NCBI RefSeq assembly: GCF_015163665.1
Contig: NZ_JADEUG010000010.1
Location: forward strand, 1 to 64,000
DNA: 64,000 nt
DNA from: Xenorhabdus sp. BG5
Lineage (GTDB): Bacteria; Pseudomonadota; Gammaproteobacteria; Enterobacterales; Enterobacteriaceae
Direction: 5' to 3'
Below, in pieces: positions 49,964-60,121 of this stretch. Position 1 is the stretch's first letter, and the number at the start of each line of letters is the position of its first letter. A program made the position numbers and the translations under genes. Under the pieces are notes generated by a model. The model saw only the letters and a program-made list of their open reading frames with translations, was not told the origin of the DNA and searched no databases.

Positions 49964-49983
49964 AGGCTTGCCAGCCTTTTTTT
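49964..49983 (+). terminator. Terminator after lon
   Basis: AGGCT-TGCC-AGCCT followed by a run of T residues. Confidence 0.8.
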
Positions 49984-50146
49984 GTGTCATTAAGTTAGAT
50001 TAGTCTAATTATCTAATTAAAAATTTTGCTGTTCCATGATTTCTTGCTAATACTGGAAAAGGATTGATATGACGGCATAACTGCCGTGTTATCTGTTGTA
50101 AATCGGTTTCCGTTACGATAGTAATACTAAAATGGGGATGATAAGA

Positions 50147-50422
50147 GTGAATAAGTCACAACTGATCGACAAAATTGCTGCTGATGCCAACCTTTCTAAG
50201 GCAGCGGCCGGACGTGTAGTAGATGCATTCATTTCTTCCGTATCTGGTGCATTGAAAAACAGTGATGATGTCGCTTTAGTGGGGTTTGGTACGTTTACTG
50301 TACGTGAGCGTGCTGCGCGTACAGGACGCAACCCTCAGACAGGCAAGGAAATCAAGATCGCAGCAGCAAAAGTACCTGCTTTCCGAGCTGGAAAGGGGTT
50401 AAAAGACGCTGTTAATGGTTAA
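50147..50422 (+). CDS. hupB: DNA-binding protein HU-beta
   Basis: A 91-residue nucleoid protein. I choose the GTG at 50147, which gives [19 protein letters not shown] (E. coli HU-beta begins [12 protein letters not shown]); an upstream ATG adds five unmatched residues. The DNA-binding arm [25 protein letters not shown] and the [12 protein letters not shown] end are nearly identical to E. coli. It stands between lon and ppiD as usual. Confidence 0.98.
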   Translation: MNKSQLIDKIAADANLSKAAAGRVVDAFISSVSGALKNSDDVALVGFGTFTVRERAARTGRNPQTGKEIKIAAAKVPAFRAGKGLKDAVNG

Positions 50423-50498
50423 TGAGCAGGCAACAGGCTCTGGTTTTTGTTATTGCAATAAACTTCAACTGACTGGGCCTTGTTGATAGGCTAGAATA

Positions 50499-50530
50499 TA
50501 AGCGCATCAATTGATTGGTGCGCTTTTTTT
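50499..50530 (+). terminator. Terminator after hupB
   Basis: AAGCGCATC and GGTGCGCTT form a stem with a short AT loop, followed by seven T residues. Confidence 0.9.
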
Positions 50531-50596
50531 CTCTTAGCGTTTGAATTGTCGTAATATGACAGTTTCTTTTTCACTAAAGCGGAGTTTTACGTCTTT

Positions 50597-52477
50597 ATGA
50601 TGGACAACCTACGCACGGCGGCGAACGGTCCTGTGCTCAAAATTGTGTTGGCGCTAATTATCCTGACTTTCCTGGTGACAGGGGTAACCGGTTACCTGTC
50701 AAGCGAAAGTGGTAATTATGCTGCCAAAGTGAATGGCCAAACCATTAGTCGTGCTCAGCTAGAGCAGGCATTTTTGCAAGAAAAAAATGCTCAGCAGGAG
50801 AAGCTGGGAGATGAATTCTCAACTTTGTTAAGCGATGAACAGATGCTACAGCAGCTTCGGCGCCAATCATTGGAGAGACTTATCAATGCCACTTTGATTG
50901 AACAATATGCCCGCAAGCTGGGTTTATCAGCAAGCGACAATCAGGTTGCACAGGAGATACGTAACCTACCGTTTCTCCAGACTGACGGCCAATTTGATAA
51001 CAACAAATATCAGGAGTATTTAAACTGGCTTTCTCATTCAAACATCAGCCCTGATAATTTTGCGGAACAGGTTCGTCAGGAACTGATTAATCGCCAGTTG
51101 AAGCAAATTGTTATAGGGGCGGAAATTGCCTTACCGCCAGAAATAAAACAGGAAGCAGCATTATTTCTGCAAGAAAGGACCGTACGTTTTGCGACTCTTG
51201 AATTGAAGTCAATTGAAGAGAAGCAAACAGTGACTGATGAAGAGCTGAAAAAATACTATGACGCAAATAGTCAGCATTTCACTGTGCCAGAAAAAGTGAA
51301 AGTCAGTTATATCAAAATGGATGCTGCCAATGAACTGAAAGATGTCACTGTATCTGATGCTGATATTGAAAAATATTATAAAAACAACCTGGCAAAATAC
51401 ACTAAACCTGAACAGAAGAAGTATAGCTTTATTCAACTGGATTCAGACTCTGTCGCTAAATCGGTTTTGGATGAGTTAAAAAAAGGGGCTGATTTTAGTC
51501 AATTGGCGTCAGAAAAATCGACTGATAAGTTTTCTGCTCAAAAGGGGGGAGATTTGGGATGGATGGAAGAAAATTCTCTGCCTAATGAGCTCAAATCAGC
51601 GAATTTGACACAGAAAGGGCAATTTTCCGATGTGGTCAAATTATCTAATGGATATGCCATTTTCCGTTTAGATGATATTAAGTCTCAGGAAGTCAAACCG
51701 TTGGTGGATGAGCGTTCGGAAATAGAAAAAATTGTTAAGCAGGAAAAAGCGGTTGATGCTTTCTATGCATTACAGCGGAAAGTGAGTGATGCCGCAGTTA
51801 ATGATAATGAGTCTTTGGCAGCAGCAGAAAGAGCGGCGGGTTATCAAGCCGTGACCACGGACTGGTTTGATCGCAATCATGTTCCCACTGAGATTAATTT
51901 CAACCAAGTTGTTCAGGCTATTTTCTCTGGCAATTTGATTGATGATAAAGGCGCGACAGGAATTAACTCTGATGTCATTTCGGTTGAAGGCGATAGAGCT
52001 TTTATTCTGCGTGTTGACAATGTTAAGCCTGAGACAGTCCAGTCGTTTGAACAGGCCAAACCTGAAGTGGCTGAATTAGTGAAACGCCAGAAAGCAGAAA
52101 AACAACTTCAGATTGAAAGTGAAAAACTACTGACTGCCCTGAAAGAAGGCAAAGGTGAGCAAGCATTGAAAACCGCGGGAATTCAGTTCGAGCAACCTAC
52201 CGTGATAAAACATCTGTCACAAACCAATCAGGCTACCGATGTGGCATTCACTTTACCTCATCCTAAAGAGGGTAAGCCTGTATATGGATTAGCTCAAGAT
52301 GAACTGGGTAACGCTGTGCTTATCCAATTGGATCAAGTTGTTCCTGGATCTGTTACAGATGATCTGCTCAAACAATATATGGTGGGTTATCAGTATCAAA
52401 CCGGTAATATCATGCTGGAGTCACTAATAATGAATTTACGTGATGATGCGGATATTAAATTCGGTCAACTTGAATAA
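50597..52477 (+). CDS. ppiD: Periplasmic folding chaperone PpiD
   Basis: A 626-residue membrane-anchored chaperone at the SecYEG exit. One N-terminal TM (about 14-34, VLKIVLALIILTFLVTGVTG) is followed by a SurA-like N-domain and a central parvulin domain (about 265-355: KKYSFIQLDSDSV, KGGDLGWMEENSLPNELKSA). Overall organisation matches E. coli PpiD (623). PPIase activity of the family is weak or absent, so a chaperone role is preferred. Confidence 0.98.
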   Translation: MMDNLRTAANGPVLKIVLALIILTFLVTGVTGYLSSESGNYAAKVNGQTISRAQLEQAFLQEKNAQQEKLGDEFSTLLSDEQMLQQLRRQSLERLINATLIEQYARKLGLSASDNQVAQEIRNLPFLQTDGQFDNNKYQEYLNWLSHSNISPDNFAEQVRQELINRQLKQIVIGAEIALPPEIKQEAALFLQERTVRFATLELKSIEEKQTVTDEELKKYYDANSQHFTVPEKVKVSYIKMDAANELKDVTVSDADIEKYYKNNLAKYTKPEQKKYSFIQLDSDSVAKSVLDELKKGADFSQLASEKSTDKFSAQKGGDLGWMEENSLPNELKSANLTQKGQFSDVVKLSNGYAIFRLDDIKSQEVKPLVDERSEIEKIVKQEKAVDAFYALQRKVSDAAVNDNESLAAAERAAGYQAVTTDWFDRNHVPTEINFNQVVQAIFSGNLIDDKGATGINSDVISVEGDRAFILRVDNVKPETVQSFEQAKPEVAELVKRQKAEKQLQIESEKLLTALKEGKGEQALKTAGIQFEQPTVIKHLSQTNQATDVAFTLPHPKEGKPVYGLAQDELGNAVLIQLDQVVPGSVTDDLLKQYMVGYQYQTGNIMLESLIMNLRDDADIKFGQLE

Positions 52478-52521
52478 AATTGCGAAGTTACTCGCATCTG
52501 TTTTTGCAACATAGCAATTGA

Positions 52522-52546
52522 AAAAGGCCACTTTCGTGGCCTTTCG
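52522..52546 (+). terminator. Terminator after ppiD
   Basis: AAAGGCCAC-TTTC-GTGGCCTTT is a perfect 9-bp stem with a four-base loop; the T run is within the stem end only. Confidence 0.75.
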
Positions 52547-52639
52547 CATATCTGAACCTTGCTTGTTGCCCGGAAATATTATTATGGCAATCTCTCTTTC
52601 ACCAACAAAACATGCACCATAAAACATGGAGAGATTTAC

Positions 52640-53023
52640 ATGAAATATTTAAGGATATTATTTAATTCACTCATGATGGCATTGTGTATCAGCATGCCAT
52701 TAACTCATGCCGCTACCGTTAATGAATCTACTGATAAAGTGGTGAAACAACCTGTTAAAACCACCGTTGAAGACAGTAAAGTGAAAGAAGGGGGAGGGCA
52801 AGTTTCAGGCCAACAATTACAGGGAAAAGGTGTTGTTAATATTAATACTGCAAGTACTGAAGAGTTGGCGAAAGAACTCAATGGGATTGGCGCTAAAAAA
52901 GCACAGGCGATTATTGAGTATCGTGAAAAATATGGTCCTTTTACAGCAATAGAGCAATTACAGGAAGTGCAAGGTATTGGTCCGATTTTTATAGAGAAAA
53001 ATCGAGATAAATTGACTTACTAA
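52640..53023 (+). CDS. ybaV: ComEA-like helix-hairpin-helix protein YbaV
   Basis: A 127-residue exported protein. The ATG at 52640 follows GGAGAG and gives a signal peptide MKYLRILFNSLMMALCISM...THA, cleaved near residue 24. The mature part ends in a double helix-hairpin-helix (about 68-127): NINTASTEELAKELNGIGAKKAQAI and VQGIGPIFIEKNRDKL, the ComEA DNA-binding fold. A role in DNA binding or uptake in the periplasm is inferred from the fold; E. coli YbaV is poorly characterised. Confidence 0.93.
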   Translation: MKYLRILFNSLMMALCISMPLTHAATVNESTDKVVKQPVKTTVEDSKVKEGGGQVSGQQLQGKGVVNINTASTEELAKELNGIGAKKAQAIIEYREKYGPFTAIEQLQEVQGIGPIFIEKNRDKLTY

Positions 53024-53168
53024 GTGTTATGCCCTCTTGTGTATTGCCAGTCATTTAATCAAGAGGGCTGTGATATCGATCAAGAATAATTGATTAAACA
53101 CTATTGTCATTAAATTGTTTTGCTATTGTTATGTTTTATCTGGTCGGATGAGTGTGGGGGAAATAGCA

Positions 53169-53576
53169 ATGAGCACGATTATCAAAGTCAGGGGTTACCA
53201 TATTGATCTTTTCCAGCATGTGAACAATGCTCGTTATTTGGAATTTATGGAAGCAGCTCGCTGGGATTTACTTACTGAAGATGACACGCTGGAATGGTTA
53301 AATTGTAAGAATATTGGTTTTGTTGTGGTGAATATCAATATTAATTATCGCTATCCAGCCGTGATTACAGATGAGCTGGAAGTGAAATCTTCGATGCGAG
53401 AGTTACGTAACAAAAGCGGTACATTTTTTCAGGAGATTATTCGCAGGGGTGATAATCAAATTATTGCAGATGCTTTAACTACATTTGCTTGTATTGATTT
53501 GAAAACTCAAAAAGCGTTAGTTTTAGAAGGTGAATTACGAGAAAGGATGGAAGCATATAAAAACAATGCCGAATAA
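53169..53576 (+). CDS. fadM: Long-chain acyl-CoA thioesterase FadM (YbaW)
   Basis: A 135-residue hot-dog-fold thioesterase. I choose the ATG at 53169 (MSTIIKVRGYHIDLFQHVNNARYLEF), matching E. coli FadM; an upstream in-frame ATG adds 18 unmatched residues. The HVNNARYLEFMEAARW segment contains the 4-hydroxybenzoyl-CoA-thioesterase-type active site. VVNININYRYPAVITDELEV is highly conserved. E. coli FadM acts on beta-oxidation by-products such as dienoyl-CoAs. Confidence 0.95.
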   Translation: MSTIIKVRGYHIDLFQHVNNARYLEFMEAARWDLLTEDDTLEWLNCKNIGFVVVNININYRYPAVITDELEVKSSMRELRNKSGTFFQEIIRRGDNQIIADALTTFACIDLKTQKALVLEGELRERMEAYKNNAE

Positions 53577-53596
53577 CGATAAGATAAAAATGTGGA

Positions 53597-53621
53597 ATGA
53601 GAGGCTCGTGGAACCTCTCAT
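53597..53621. terminator. Hairpin between fadM and queC
   Basis: ATGAGAGG and CCTCTCAT form an 8-bp stem with a nine-base loop between the convergent genes. Confidence 0.65.
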
Positions 53622-53651
53622 GGATAATATTAATGAGATAAAATGTTTTGA

Positions 53652-54350
53652 CTAACTGAGATGTGTTTTGGATTTCATATCTAACATCGTGGCTTGGGTA
53701 TTGCTTAAATAATAATTTAATCCTTTAGCCCTGAGGTGGCAGGCAGCGCATTCACCGCATCCGTCACCTTGAATACCGTTGTAGCACGTAAGGGTTCTAT
53801 TGCGAACAAAATCTAATTTTTGATAATAATCTGCCAATGCCCAAGTTTCCGCTTTGTTTAACCACATTAGAGGGGTTGCGAAACGAATATCACGAGCGAT
53901 ACCAAGGCTGACTGCTTTATTGAGTGCTTTGACAAATTCATCACGACAATCTGGATAGCCCGAAAAATCTGTTTCACAAACGCCAGTAATAACGACTTCA
54001 GCTTCAACCTGATAAGCATAAATTGCCGCCAGAGTTAAAAATAATATATTACGGCCAGGCACAAAAGTACTTGGGAGGCTACTTTTTTCACTTTCACTGA
54101 AATCGGGTACGGGAATATTGTCTCTTGTCAGGCTACTGATTGCGAGTTCGTTCAATAAAGTAACATCAAGTACTTTGTGGGCAGCAGCGCCCAATTCTTT
54201 GCTTATACGACAAGCTACATCAATTTCAGCACGATGACGCTGTCCATAATCAAAGGTGACACAGTGAACTTCGTCATATTGGTGGAGTGCCTGAATTAAA
54301 CAAGTGGTGGAATCCTGTCCACCACTGAATACAACAACGGCTCGTTTCAT
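53652..54350 (-). CDS. queC: 7-cyano-7-deazaguanine synthase QueC
   Basis: A 232-residue ATP-dependent enzyme making preQ0 from 7-carboxy-7-deazaguanine in queuosine synthesis. The PP-loop is [11 protein letters not shown] (about 5-15), and the structural zinc site is C-x(n)[11 protein letters not shown] (about 188-206). Length is near E. coli QueC (231). It supplies the pathway completed by tgt elsewhere in this window. Confidence 0.97.
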   Translation of the reverse strand: MKRAVVVFSGGQDSTTCLIQALHQYDEVHCVTFDYGQRHRAEIDVACRISKELGAAAHKVLDVTLLNELAISSLTRDNIPVPDFSESEKSSLPSTFVPGRNILFLTLAAIYAYQVEAEVVITGVCETDFSGYPDCRDEFVKALNKAVSLGIARDIRFATPLMWLNKAETWALADYYQKLDFVRNRTLTCYNGIQGDGCGECAACHLRAKGLNYYLSNTQATMLDMKSKTHLS

Positions 54351-54382
54351 GATATCTACCTCGGTAAATTGAAGGAGATATG

Positions 54383-55435
54383 TTACTTATAACCGTCTAA
54401 CTTGGGTAGTTGTGTTAGGTACTGTGTGATATCACCGATATTATTTCGCACCCACTCTGGGTTGTAATAAGTATCAAGGTAGCGCTCTCCACTATCACAG
54501 AGTAATGTCACAATTGCCCCTTGTTGGTTGTTATCGTGCATTTGCTTGGCGAGTTGTAAAGCTCCCCAGACGTTAGTTCCTGTTGATGCTCCCGTTTTTC
54601 TGCCAATTAATTTTTCAAGCCAATAAATGGTAGCAATCGTGGCAGGATCGGGAACTTGGATCATGTCATCGATAACCGTAGGAATAAAAGAAGGTTCTGC
54701 GCGTGGACGGCCAATTCCTTCTATTTTACTGCCCGTACTTCCGCAAATATCATGGCGGTTCTGATGGTAGCAATCGTAGAAGACGGAGTTTTCTGGATCG
54801 ACAACAATAAGTTTAGTGTCATATCCCTGATAGCGGATATAACGACCAAGTGTCGCAGATGTGCCACCCGTTCCTGCACTCATAACGATGTAAGTTGGTT
54901 CAGGAAAAGGCTCTAGTTGCATCTGGCGGAAAATACTTTCTGCAATATTATTGTTTCCTCGCCAGTCAGTTGCTCGCTCGGCATAGGTAAACTGATCCAT
55001 GTAATGGCCATTAAGCTCTTTTGCCAGGCGCTCTGATTCTTGATAAATCAGGGCGGAATGCTCTACAAAATGGCATTTACCGCCATAGAACTCAATCTCT
55101 TGAATTTTGCGCTTGGCAGTACAGGAAGGCATAACTGCAATAAATGGTAATCCAAGTAAGCGGGCAAAATAAGCTTCCGAAACAGCAGTACTTCCGGATG
55201 AGGCTTCAATAATAGGTGTTCCTTCTTGGATCCAACCATTAGTGAGCGCATAAAGGAATAGGGAACGTGCAAGTCGATGTTTGAGGCTACCAGTGGGATG
55301 CGTGCTCTCATCTTTGAGATAAAGATGAATACCTGGAAACATTGGGAGGTTAAGACGAATGAGATGTGTATCAGCACTGCGTTGATAATCAGCCTGGATA
55401 GCTTTTATGGCATTTTTAGCCCATAAAGACGACAT
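54383..55435 (-). CDS. PLP-dependent cysteine synthase/desulfhydrase-like protein
   Basis: A 350-residue fold-type II PLP enzyme of the cysteine synthase family. The Schiff-base lysine is Lys52 in TGSLKHRLA, the Asn-loop equivalent is [13 protein letters not shown] (about 78-90), and the phosphate-binding Gly-loop is [15 protein letters not shown] (about 188-202). It is longer than CysK and carries an extra C-terminal stretch, as in L-cysteine desulfhydrase-type proteins. It is divergent from a DecR-like regulator, whose E. coli relative controls anaerobic cysteine detoxification. A role in cysteine breakdown is therefore likely; synthesis remains possible. Confidence 0.85.
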   Translation of the reverse strand: MSSLWAKNAIKAIQADYQRSADTHLIRLNLPMFPGIHLYLKDESTHPTGSLKHRLARSLFLYALTNGWIQEGTPIIEASSGSTAVSEAYFARLLGLPFIAVMPSCTAKRKIQEIEFYGGKCHFVEHSALIYQESERLAKELNGHYMDQFTYAERATDWRGNNNIAESIFRQMQLEPFPEPTYIVMSAGTGGTSATLGRYIRYQGYDTKLIVVDPENSVFYDCYHQNRHDICGSTGSKIEGIGRPRAEPSFIPTVIDDMIQVPDPATIATIYWLEKLIGRKTGASTGTNVWGALQLAKQMHDNNQQGAIVTLLCDSGERYLDTYYNPEWVRNNIGDITQYLTQLPKLDGYK

Positions 55436-55557
55436 AAATTGACCCTAAATAGTAATACCGTAGTGGTATATAGATTACCCTTACATTCGGAGAAATAGAT
55501 TATTATTTTTCTTAGAATATCCGTTATATTTGGGAAATATTTCTATAGGATTTAGAT

Positions 55558-56031
55558 ATGTTAGATAAAATAGACCGTAAGCTACTGGAACTGCTCCAAC
55601 ACGATTGTAGTCTATCCTTGAACGCACTGGCTGAAGCCGTTAATTTGACTTCGACACCTTGCTGGAAGCGCCTTAAACGACTTGAAGATGAAGGTTATAT
55701 TGTTGGCAGGGTTGCCTTGTTAAATGGGGAAAAACTCGGTCTGGGTTTGACAGTGATAGTGATGATTAAAACCCAGCAACATAGCAGTGAATGGTATGAA
55801 CAGTTTGTCACCTTTATAAAAGAGATGCCAGAAGTCTTAACATTTTATCGTATGGCTGGTGAATATGATTACTTGATGCATATAGAAGTTGTTGATATGA
55901 AGAGTTATGATCATTTCTACAAGCGTATGGTAAATGGGGTTTCTGGTTTGATTGATGTTACCTCTAACTTTGCCATGGAAAAGATCAAATATACAACGGC
56001 GCTGCCAATACCCGATTCAGTAACATCATAA
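55558..56031 (+). CDS. decR: Lrp/AsnC-family regulator DecR (YbaO)
   Basis: A 157-residue feast/famine regulator. The N-terminal winged HTH (about 3-60) has [27 protein letters not shown], and the C-terminal RAM ligand-binding domain (about 65-145) has [27 protein letters not shown]. coli DecR (YbaO) responds to cysteine and activates the anaerobic cysteine desulfidase operon. Here the target is probably the divergent PLP enzyme gene 122 bp away. It precedes mdlA, as in E. coli. Confidence 0.93.
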   Translation: MLDKIDRKLLELLQHDCSLSLNALAEAVNLTSTPCWKRLKRLEDEGYIVGRVALLNGEKLGLGLTVIVMIKTQQHSSEWYEQFVTFIKEMPEVLTFYRMAGEYDYLMHIEVVDMKSYDHFYKRMVNGVSGLIDVTSNFAMEKIKYTTALPIPDSVTS

Positions 56032-56088
56032 AGATCCCTTTGGTCGGTAGGTGCTAACTCTTTCATTTTTTACCTTGGGAATAGGTGT

Positions 56089-57837
56089 GTGAGATTATTT
56101 TCACAATTAAGCTGGTATTTTATTCGTGAATGGCGGCGTTATCTGGGGGCTGTCATTTTCCTCGTTTTGATTGCGGTGCTGCAACTCATTCCTCCCCACT
56201 TAGTTGGGATTATCGTTGATGGCATTAGCACAAAAACAATGACCTTCCGCCAGCTATTGATGTTGCTGGGGTTAATGCTGTTCATTGCTTTGGCAATCTA
56301 TGGTCTGAGATATGTTTGGCGTGTATGGTTGTTCGGTGCTTCTTATCGGCTAGCTGTTAAGCTGCGTGGTGACTTCTACAAGCGTCTGAGTAGTCAGAAT
56401 CCTGAATTTTATTTGCGTCATAGAACAGGCGATCTCATGGCACGCGCAACAAATGATGTTGACAGAGTTGTTTTTGCCGCAGGTGAGGGAGTCCTTACTT
56501 TGGTTGATGCTTTAGTTATGGGGTGTTCTGTCCTAATTGTAATGAGCGTGGAGATCAGTTGGCAATTAACATTGTTATCATTAGCACCGATGCCCATTAT
56601 GGCCTTGGCGATTAAGCATTATGGTAATCAGCTTCATCATCGTTTTAAATCTGCGCAAGGCGCATTCTCTGTACTGAATAACCATGCGCAGGAAAGTTTG
56701 ACTAGTATCCGTATGATAAAAGCGTTTGGATTGGAAAAACTTCAATCTAATCAGTTTGAAGAAGTTGCTATTGATGCTGGGCGTAAGAATATGCATGTGG
56801 CGCGTGTAGATGCGCGTTTTGACCCCACCATTTTCATTGCTATTACTGTTGCAAACCTCTTGGCTGTCGGTGGAGGGAGTTGGATGGTGGTGAATGGTTC
56901 CATGACCCTTGGTGAGTTGACCAGTTTTGTCATGTACCTGGGATTGATGATCTGGCCTATGTTGGCATTGGCATGGATGTTCAACATTGTTGAGAGAGGA
57001 AGTGCTGCTTATACACGTATCCGCAGTTTGTTGCAGGAACCTCTGGTAACCGAAGATGGTGTGTTGTCTTTATCTTCAGTGCGAGGGAGTTTGCAGGCAA
57101 ATATCAACATATTTACCTATCCCCAAAGTGATAAACCTGTTTTGGAAAATATCCATTTCCAACTAGAACCTGGTCAGTTATTGGGGCTTTGTGGGTCAAC
57201 GGGGGCAGGGAAGAGTACTTTATTGGCGTTGTTACAACGGCAGTTTGATGTAACCGATGGAGCTATTCTTTTTCAGTCAAAAAATATCTCTGCGCTTCGA
57301 ATAGAAGAGTGGCGTTCACGATTGGCTATTGTCAACCAAACTCCTTTCCTGTTTTCGGATACGGTTGCAGGTAATATTGCGTTGGGGCGACCCGATGCAA
57401 CCCAAGAACAAATAGAAGAAGTCGCTCGCTTAGCAAGTGTACATGATGATATTTTGCGATTGCCTCAAGGTTATCAAACGGAAGTGGGAGAACGTGGTGT
57501 GATGCTTTCCGGGGGGCAAAAACAGCGTATATCCATTGCCAGGGCTTTGCTGTTAGAGGCGGAGATTTTAATCCTTGATGATGCCCTATCAGCCGTTGAT
57601 GGTCACACGGAACACCAGATTATGAAAAATCTTAGCCAATGGCGGCAACAGCGCACTGTTATTATCAGTGCGCATCGGCTGTCGGCATTAACGGAAGCCG
57701 ATAATATTTTAGTTATGCAACATGGCTCGGTTATACAACACGGCCAGCATAAACAGCTTATCACCCAATCAGGTTGGTATTCCGATATGTACCATTACCA
57801 ACAATTAGAAGCTGCATTGGGTGGAGAAAATGACTAA
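56089..57837 (+). CDS. mdlA: ABC exporter subunit MdlA
   Basis: A 582-residue half-size ABC exporter. Six TMs (about 15-300) are followed by the nucleotide-binding domain: Walker [11 protein letters not shown] (about 367-376), signature [11 protein letters not shown], Walker [14 protein letters not shown]. In Walker B the catalytic Glu is replaced by Asp (LDDA), as in E. coli MdlA, indicating a degenerate site in a heterodimer with MdlB. The start is GTG at 56089, giving [11 protein letters not shown]. It overlaps mdlB by 8 bp. Substrate unknown. Confidence 0.96.
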   Translation: MRLFSQLSWYFIREWRRYLGAVIFLVLIAVLQLIPPHLVGIIVDGISTKTMTFRQLLMLLGLMLFIALAIYGLRYVWRVWLFGASYRLAVKLRGDFYKRLSSQNPEFYLRHRTGDLMARATNDVDRVVFAAGEGVLTLVDALVMGCSVLIVMSVEISWQLTLLSLAPMPIMALAIKHYGNQLHHRFKSAQGAFSVLNNHAQESLTSIRMIKAFGLEKLQSNQFEEVAIDAGRKNMHVARVDARFDPTIFIAITVANLLAVGGGSWMVVNGSMTLGELTSFVMYLGLMIWPMLALAWMFNIVERGSAAYTRIRSLLQEPLVTEDGVLSLSSVRGSLQANINIFTYPQSDKPVLENIHFQLEPGQLLGLCGSTGAGKSTLLALLQRQFDVTDGAILFQSKNISALRIEEWRSRLAIVNQTPFLFSDTVAGNIALGRPDATQEQIEEVARLASVHDDILRLPQGYQTEVGERGVMLSGGQKQRISIARALLLEAEILILDDALSAVDGHTEHQIMKNLSQWRQQRTVIISAHRLSALTEADNILVMQHGSVIQHGQHKQLITQSGWYSDMYHYQQLEAALGGEND

Positions 57838-59599
57838 AACGCATATAGGTAAGCTATGGCCGTCATTAAAGCGCTTGCTTTCTTACGGCAAAAATTACCG
57901 CAAACCGATGCTAATTGCTGTATTGATGTTGTGGGTTGCTGCATTGGCAGAGGTAAGCGGACCTCTGATTGTGAGTTATTTTATCGACAATATGGTTGCA
58001 ACGGGAAATTTACCGCTTGATATTGTTGGTGGACTTGCCGCAATATTCTTGATTTTGCAGCTTATTGCTGCCGCTTTACACTATTATCAAACATTATTTT
58101 TTAATCAGGCATCTGTGGGAGTGGTGCAGAAGCTTCGCACTGATGTGATGGATTCAGCATTACGTCAGCCATTAAGTGCTTTTGATAATCAACCCGTCGG
58201 ACAACTAATATCCCGTGTAACAAATGATACTGAGGTCATTAAGGATCTGTTTGTTAATGTGATTCCAATGGTATTTCGCTGTGTTGCACTAATTGGTGCC
58301 ATGCTGATAGCCATGTTTGTTTTAAATTGGCGTATGGCATGTGTTGCAATCGTAATATTTCCGGCAGTCTTGCTTGTAATGGTGATCTATCAGCGTCTTA
58401 GTACCCCAATAGTGAGGCGGGTTCGCGGTTATCTGGCTGACATTAATGATGGTTTCAATGAAGCCATTAATGGAATGAGTGTGATTCAGCAGTTTCGTCA
58501 GCAAGCTCGTTTTGGCGAGAAAATGTTGGCTACCAACCGAGCTCATTATCAGGCTCGTATGCAGGCTTTACGGTTAGATGGCATCTTATTAAGGCCATTA
58601 TTGAGTTTCTTTTCTGCCGCAATATTGTGTGGTTTGCTCTTATTGTTTGGTATCAAAGGCACTGAGGTTATTGGCGTTGGTGTATTGTATGCCTTTATTA
58701 ACTATCTTGGGAGATTAAATGAGCCGCTGATTGAGTTGACTTCACAGCAATCGGTATTGCAGCAAGCGGTAGTTTCAGGAGAACGTGTTTTCGAATTGAT
58801 GGATAGTCCACAACAGCAATATGGTAATGACTTGCGGGCATTAGAAAGCGGCAGAATTAATATTGAAAACTTAAATTTTGCTTATCGTGGTGACAAACTT
58901 GTCTTGAGCGATATTAACCTGCATGTTCCTCCACATGGATTTGTGGCTTTGGTTGGGCATACAGGGAGTGGAAAAAGTACTCTGGCTAATTTGATTATGG
59001 GGTACTATCCGTGGCAAGACGGTGAGATCTATCTTGACAGGCGTTCCATATCTTCGCTTTCTCACTCAGTGCTGCGTAATGGGGTGGCAATGGTGCAGCA
59101 AGATCCTGTTGTTTTGGCAGCTTCATTCCTCAACAATATCACGCTAGGGCGGGATATCAGTGAAGAGAAAATATGGGAAGTACTAGAATTAGTTCAATTA
59201 GCTGACTTTGTTCGTAATTTACCCGATGGTTTGAATTTCGTTTTGGGAGAACAAGGGAATACACTTTCAGCTGGCCAAAAACAGCTTTTAGCAATGGCTA
59301 GAGTTTTAGTGCAAACGCCACAGATCCTTATTTTGGATGAGGCAACCGCGAATATTGACTCTGGGACAGAACAATCAGTACAGAAAGCTCTGAGAATGAT
59401 CCGCAAACAGACAACATTGGTGGTGATTGCTCATCGTCTTTCAACCATTATTGAGGCTGATTCCATATTAGTGCTGCATCGTGGTGCAATTGTTGAGCAA
59501 GGTCAACATCAACAGCTACTGGAAAAGCGTGGACGCTATTATCAAATGTACCAACTCCAGCAAGTTGGCGAGACGTTGAATGAGTCAGTGCACGTTTAG
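57830..59599 (+). CDS. mdlB: ABC exporter subunit MdlB
   Basis: A 589-residue partner of MdlA. I take the ATG at 57830 ([17 protein letters not shown]), overlapping the mdlA stop; a GTG nine bases upstream is less likely. Six TMs precede Walker [10 protein letters not shown] (about 376), a signature [11 protein letters not shown] and Walker [12 protein letters not shown] with the canonical Glu. Together with MdlA it forms a heterodimer with one consensus ATP site. Its stop region carries an NtrC-like palindrome serving glnK. Confidence 0.96.
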   Translation: MTKTHIGKLWPSLKRLLSYGKNYRKPMLIAVLMLWVAALAEVSGPLIVSYFIDNMVATGNLPLDIVGGLAAIFLILQLIAAALHYYQTLFFNQASVGVVQKLRTDVMDSALRQPLSAFDNQPVGQLISRVTNDTEVIKDLFVNVIPMVFRCVALIGAMLIAMFVLNWRMACVAIVIFPAVLLVMVIYQRLSTPIVRRVRGYLADINDGFNEAINGMSVIQQFRQQARFGEKMLATNRAHYQARMQALRLDGILLRPLLSFFSAAILCGLLLLFGIKGTEVIGVGVLYAFINYLGRLNEPLIELTSQQSVLQQAVVSGERVFELMDSPQQQYGNDLRALESGRINIENLNFAYRGDKLVLSDINLHVPPHGFVALVGHTGSGKSTLANLIMGYYPWQDGEIYLDRRSISSLSHSVLRNGVAMVQQDPVVLAASFLNNITLGRDISEEKIWEVLELVQLADFVRNLPDGLNFVLGEQGNTLSAGQKQLLAMARVLVQTPQILILDEATANIDSGTEQSVQKALRMIRKQTTLVVIAHRLSTIIEADSILVLHRGAIVEQGQHQQLLEKRGRYYQMYQLQQVGETLNESVHV

Positions 59600-59605
59600 T
59601 GTGCA
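59589..59605. promoter_or_regulatory. NtrC-like enhancer site overlapping mdlB stop
   Basis: TGCAC-GTTTAGT-GTGCA fits the 17-bp NtrC palindrome TGCACC-N5-GGTGCA except for the two inner positions. It lies about 120 bp upstream of the sigma-54 promoter, a normal enhancer distance. Confidence 0.7.
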
Positions 59606-59711
59606 TATTTAGGCAGCGTATAGGGAGCAGATGTATTTTTTGTTCCCTTTTTTATCCCTTCTTTAAAGATGTTTTTCTATAACAAACTGATTAAACATCA
59701 TTTTTAACTTT

Positions 59712-59727
59712 TGGCATATCCCTTGCA
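59712..59727 (+). promoter_or_regulatory. Sigma-54 promoter of glnK-amtB
   Basis: TGGCATA-TCCC-TTGCA carries the invariant GG and GC at -24/-12 with correct spacing. It lies about 40 bp ahead of the glnK ATG. Nitrogen limitation acting through NtrC is the expected control. Confidence 0.9.
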
Positions 59728-59767
59728 AACATTCCCTTGTACAAACGTAGCGAAAAACGGGGGAAAT

Positions 59768-60106
59768 ATGAAACTTATCACCATCATCATAAAGCCATTT
59801 AAGCTGGAGGAAGTGCGGGAGGCACTTGCTGATATAGGTATACAAGGTATGACTATAACAGAAGTAAAGGGATTTGGACGTCAAAAAGGTCATTCCGAAC
59901 TTTATCGAGGTGCTGAATACAACGTTAATTTTTTGCCCAAAGTTAGGATTGATATTGCTACCAATGATGAACGAGTTGAAGAAATTATCCATGTTGTTCA
60001 GCAGACTGCTTTCACTGGAAAAATGGGGGATGGAAAAATCTTTCTCTTTGAATTGCAGCGTGCCGTCCGGATCAGGACGGGTGAAACGAATGATGCAGCA
60101 CTGTAA
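59768..60106 (+). CDS. glnK: PII nitrogen regulatory protein GlnK
   Basis: A 112-residue trimeric signal protein that senses 2-oxoglutarate/ATP and blocks AmtB when nitrogen is sufficient. The ATG at 59768 (MKLITIIIKPFK) is chosen over an upstream in-frame start that overlaps the sigma-54 promoter. The T-loop uridylylation site is Tyr51 in HSELYRGAEY, and GDGKIFLFELQRAVRIRTGE is the C-terminal PII signature. It is co-transcribed with amtB, 15 bp away. Confidence 0.98.
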   Translation: MKLITIIIKPFKLEEVREALADIGIQGMTITEVKGFGRQKGHSELYRGAEYNVNFLPKVRIDIATNDERVEEIIHVVQQTAFTGKMGDGKIFLFELQRAVRIRTGETNDAAL

Positions 60107-60121
60107 ATGAGAGAGGAAAAA

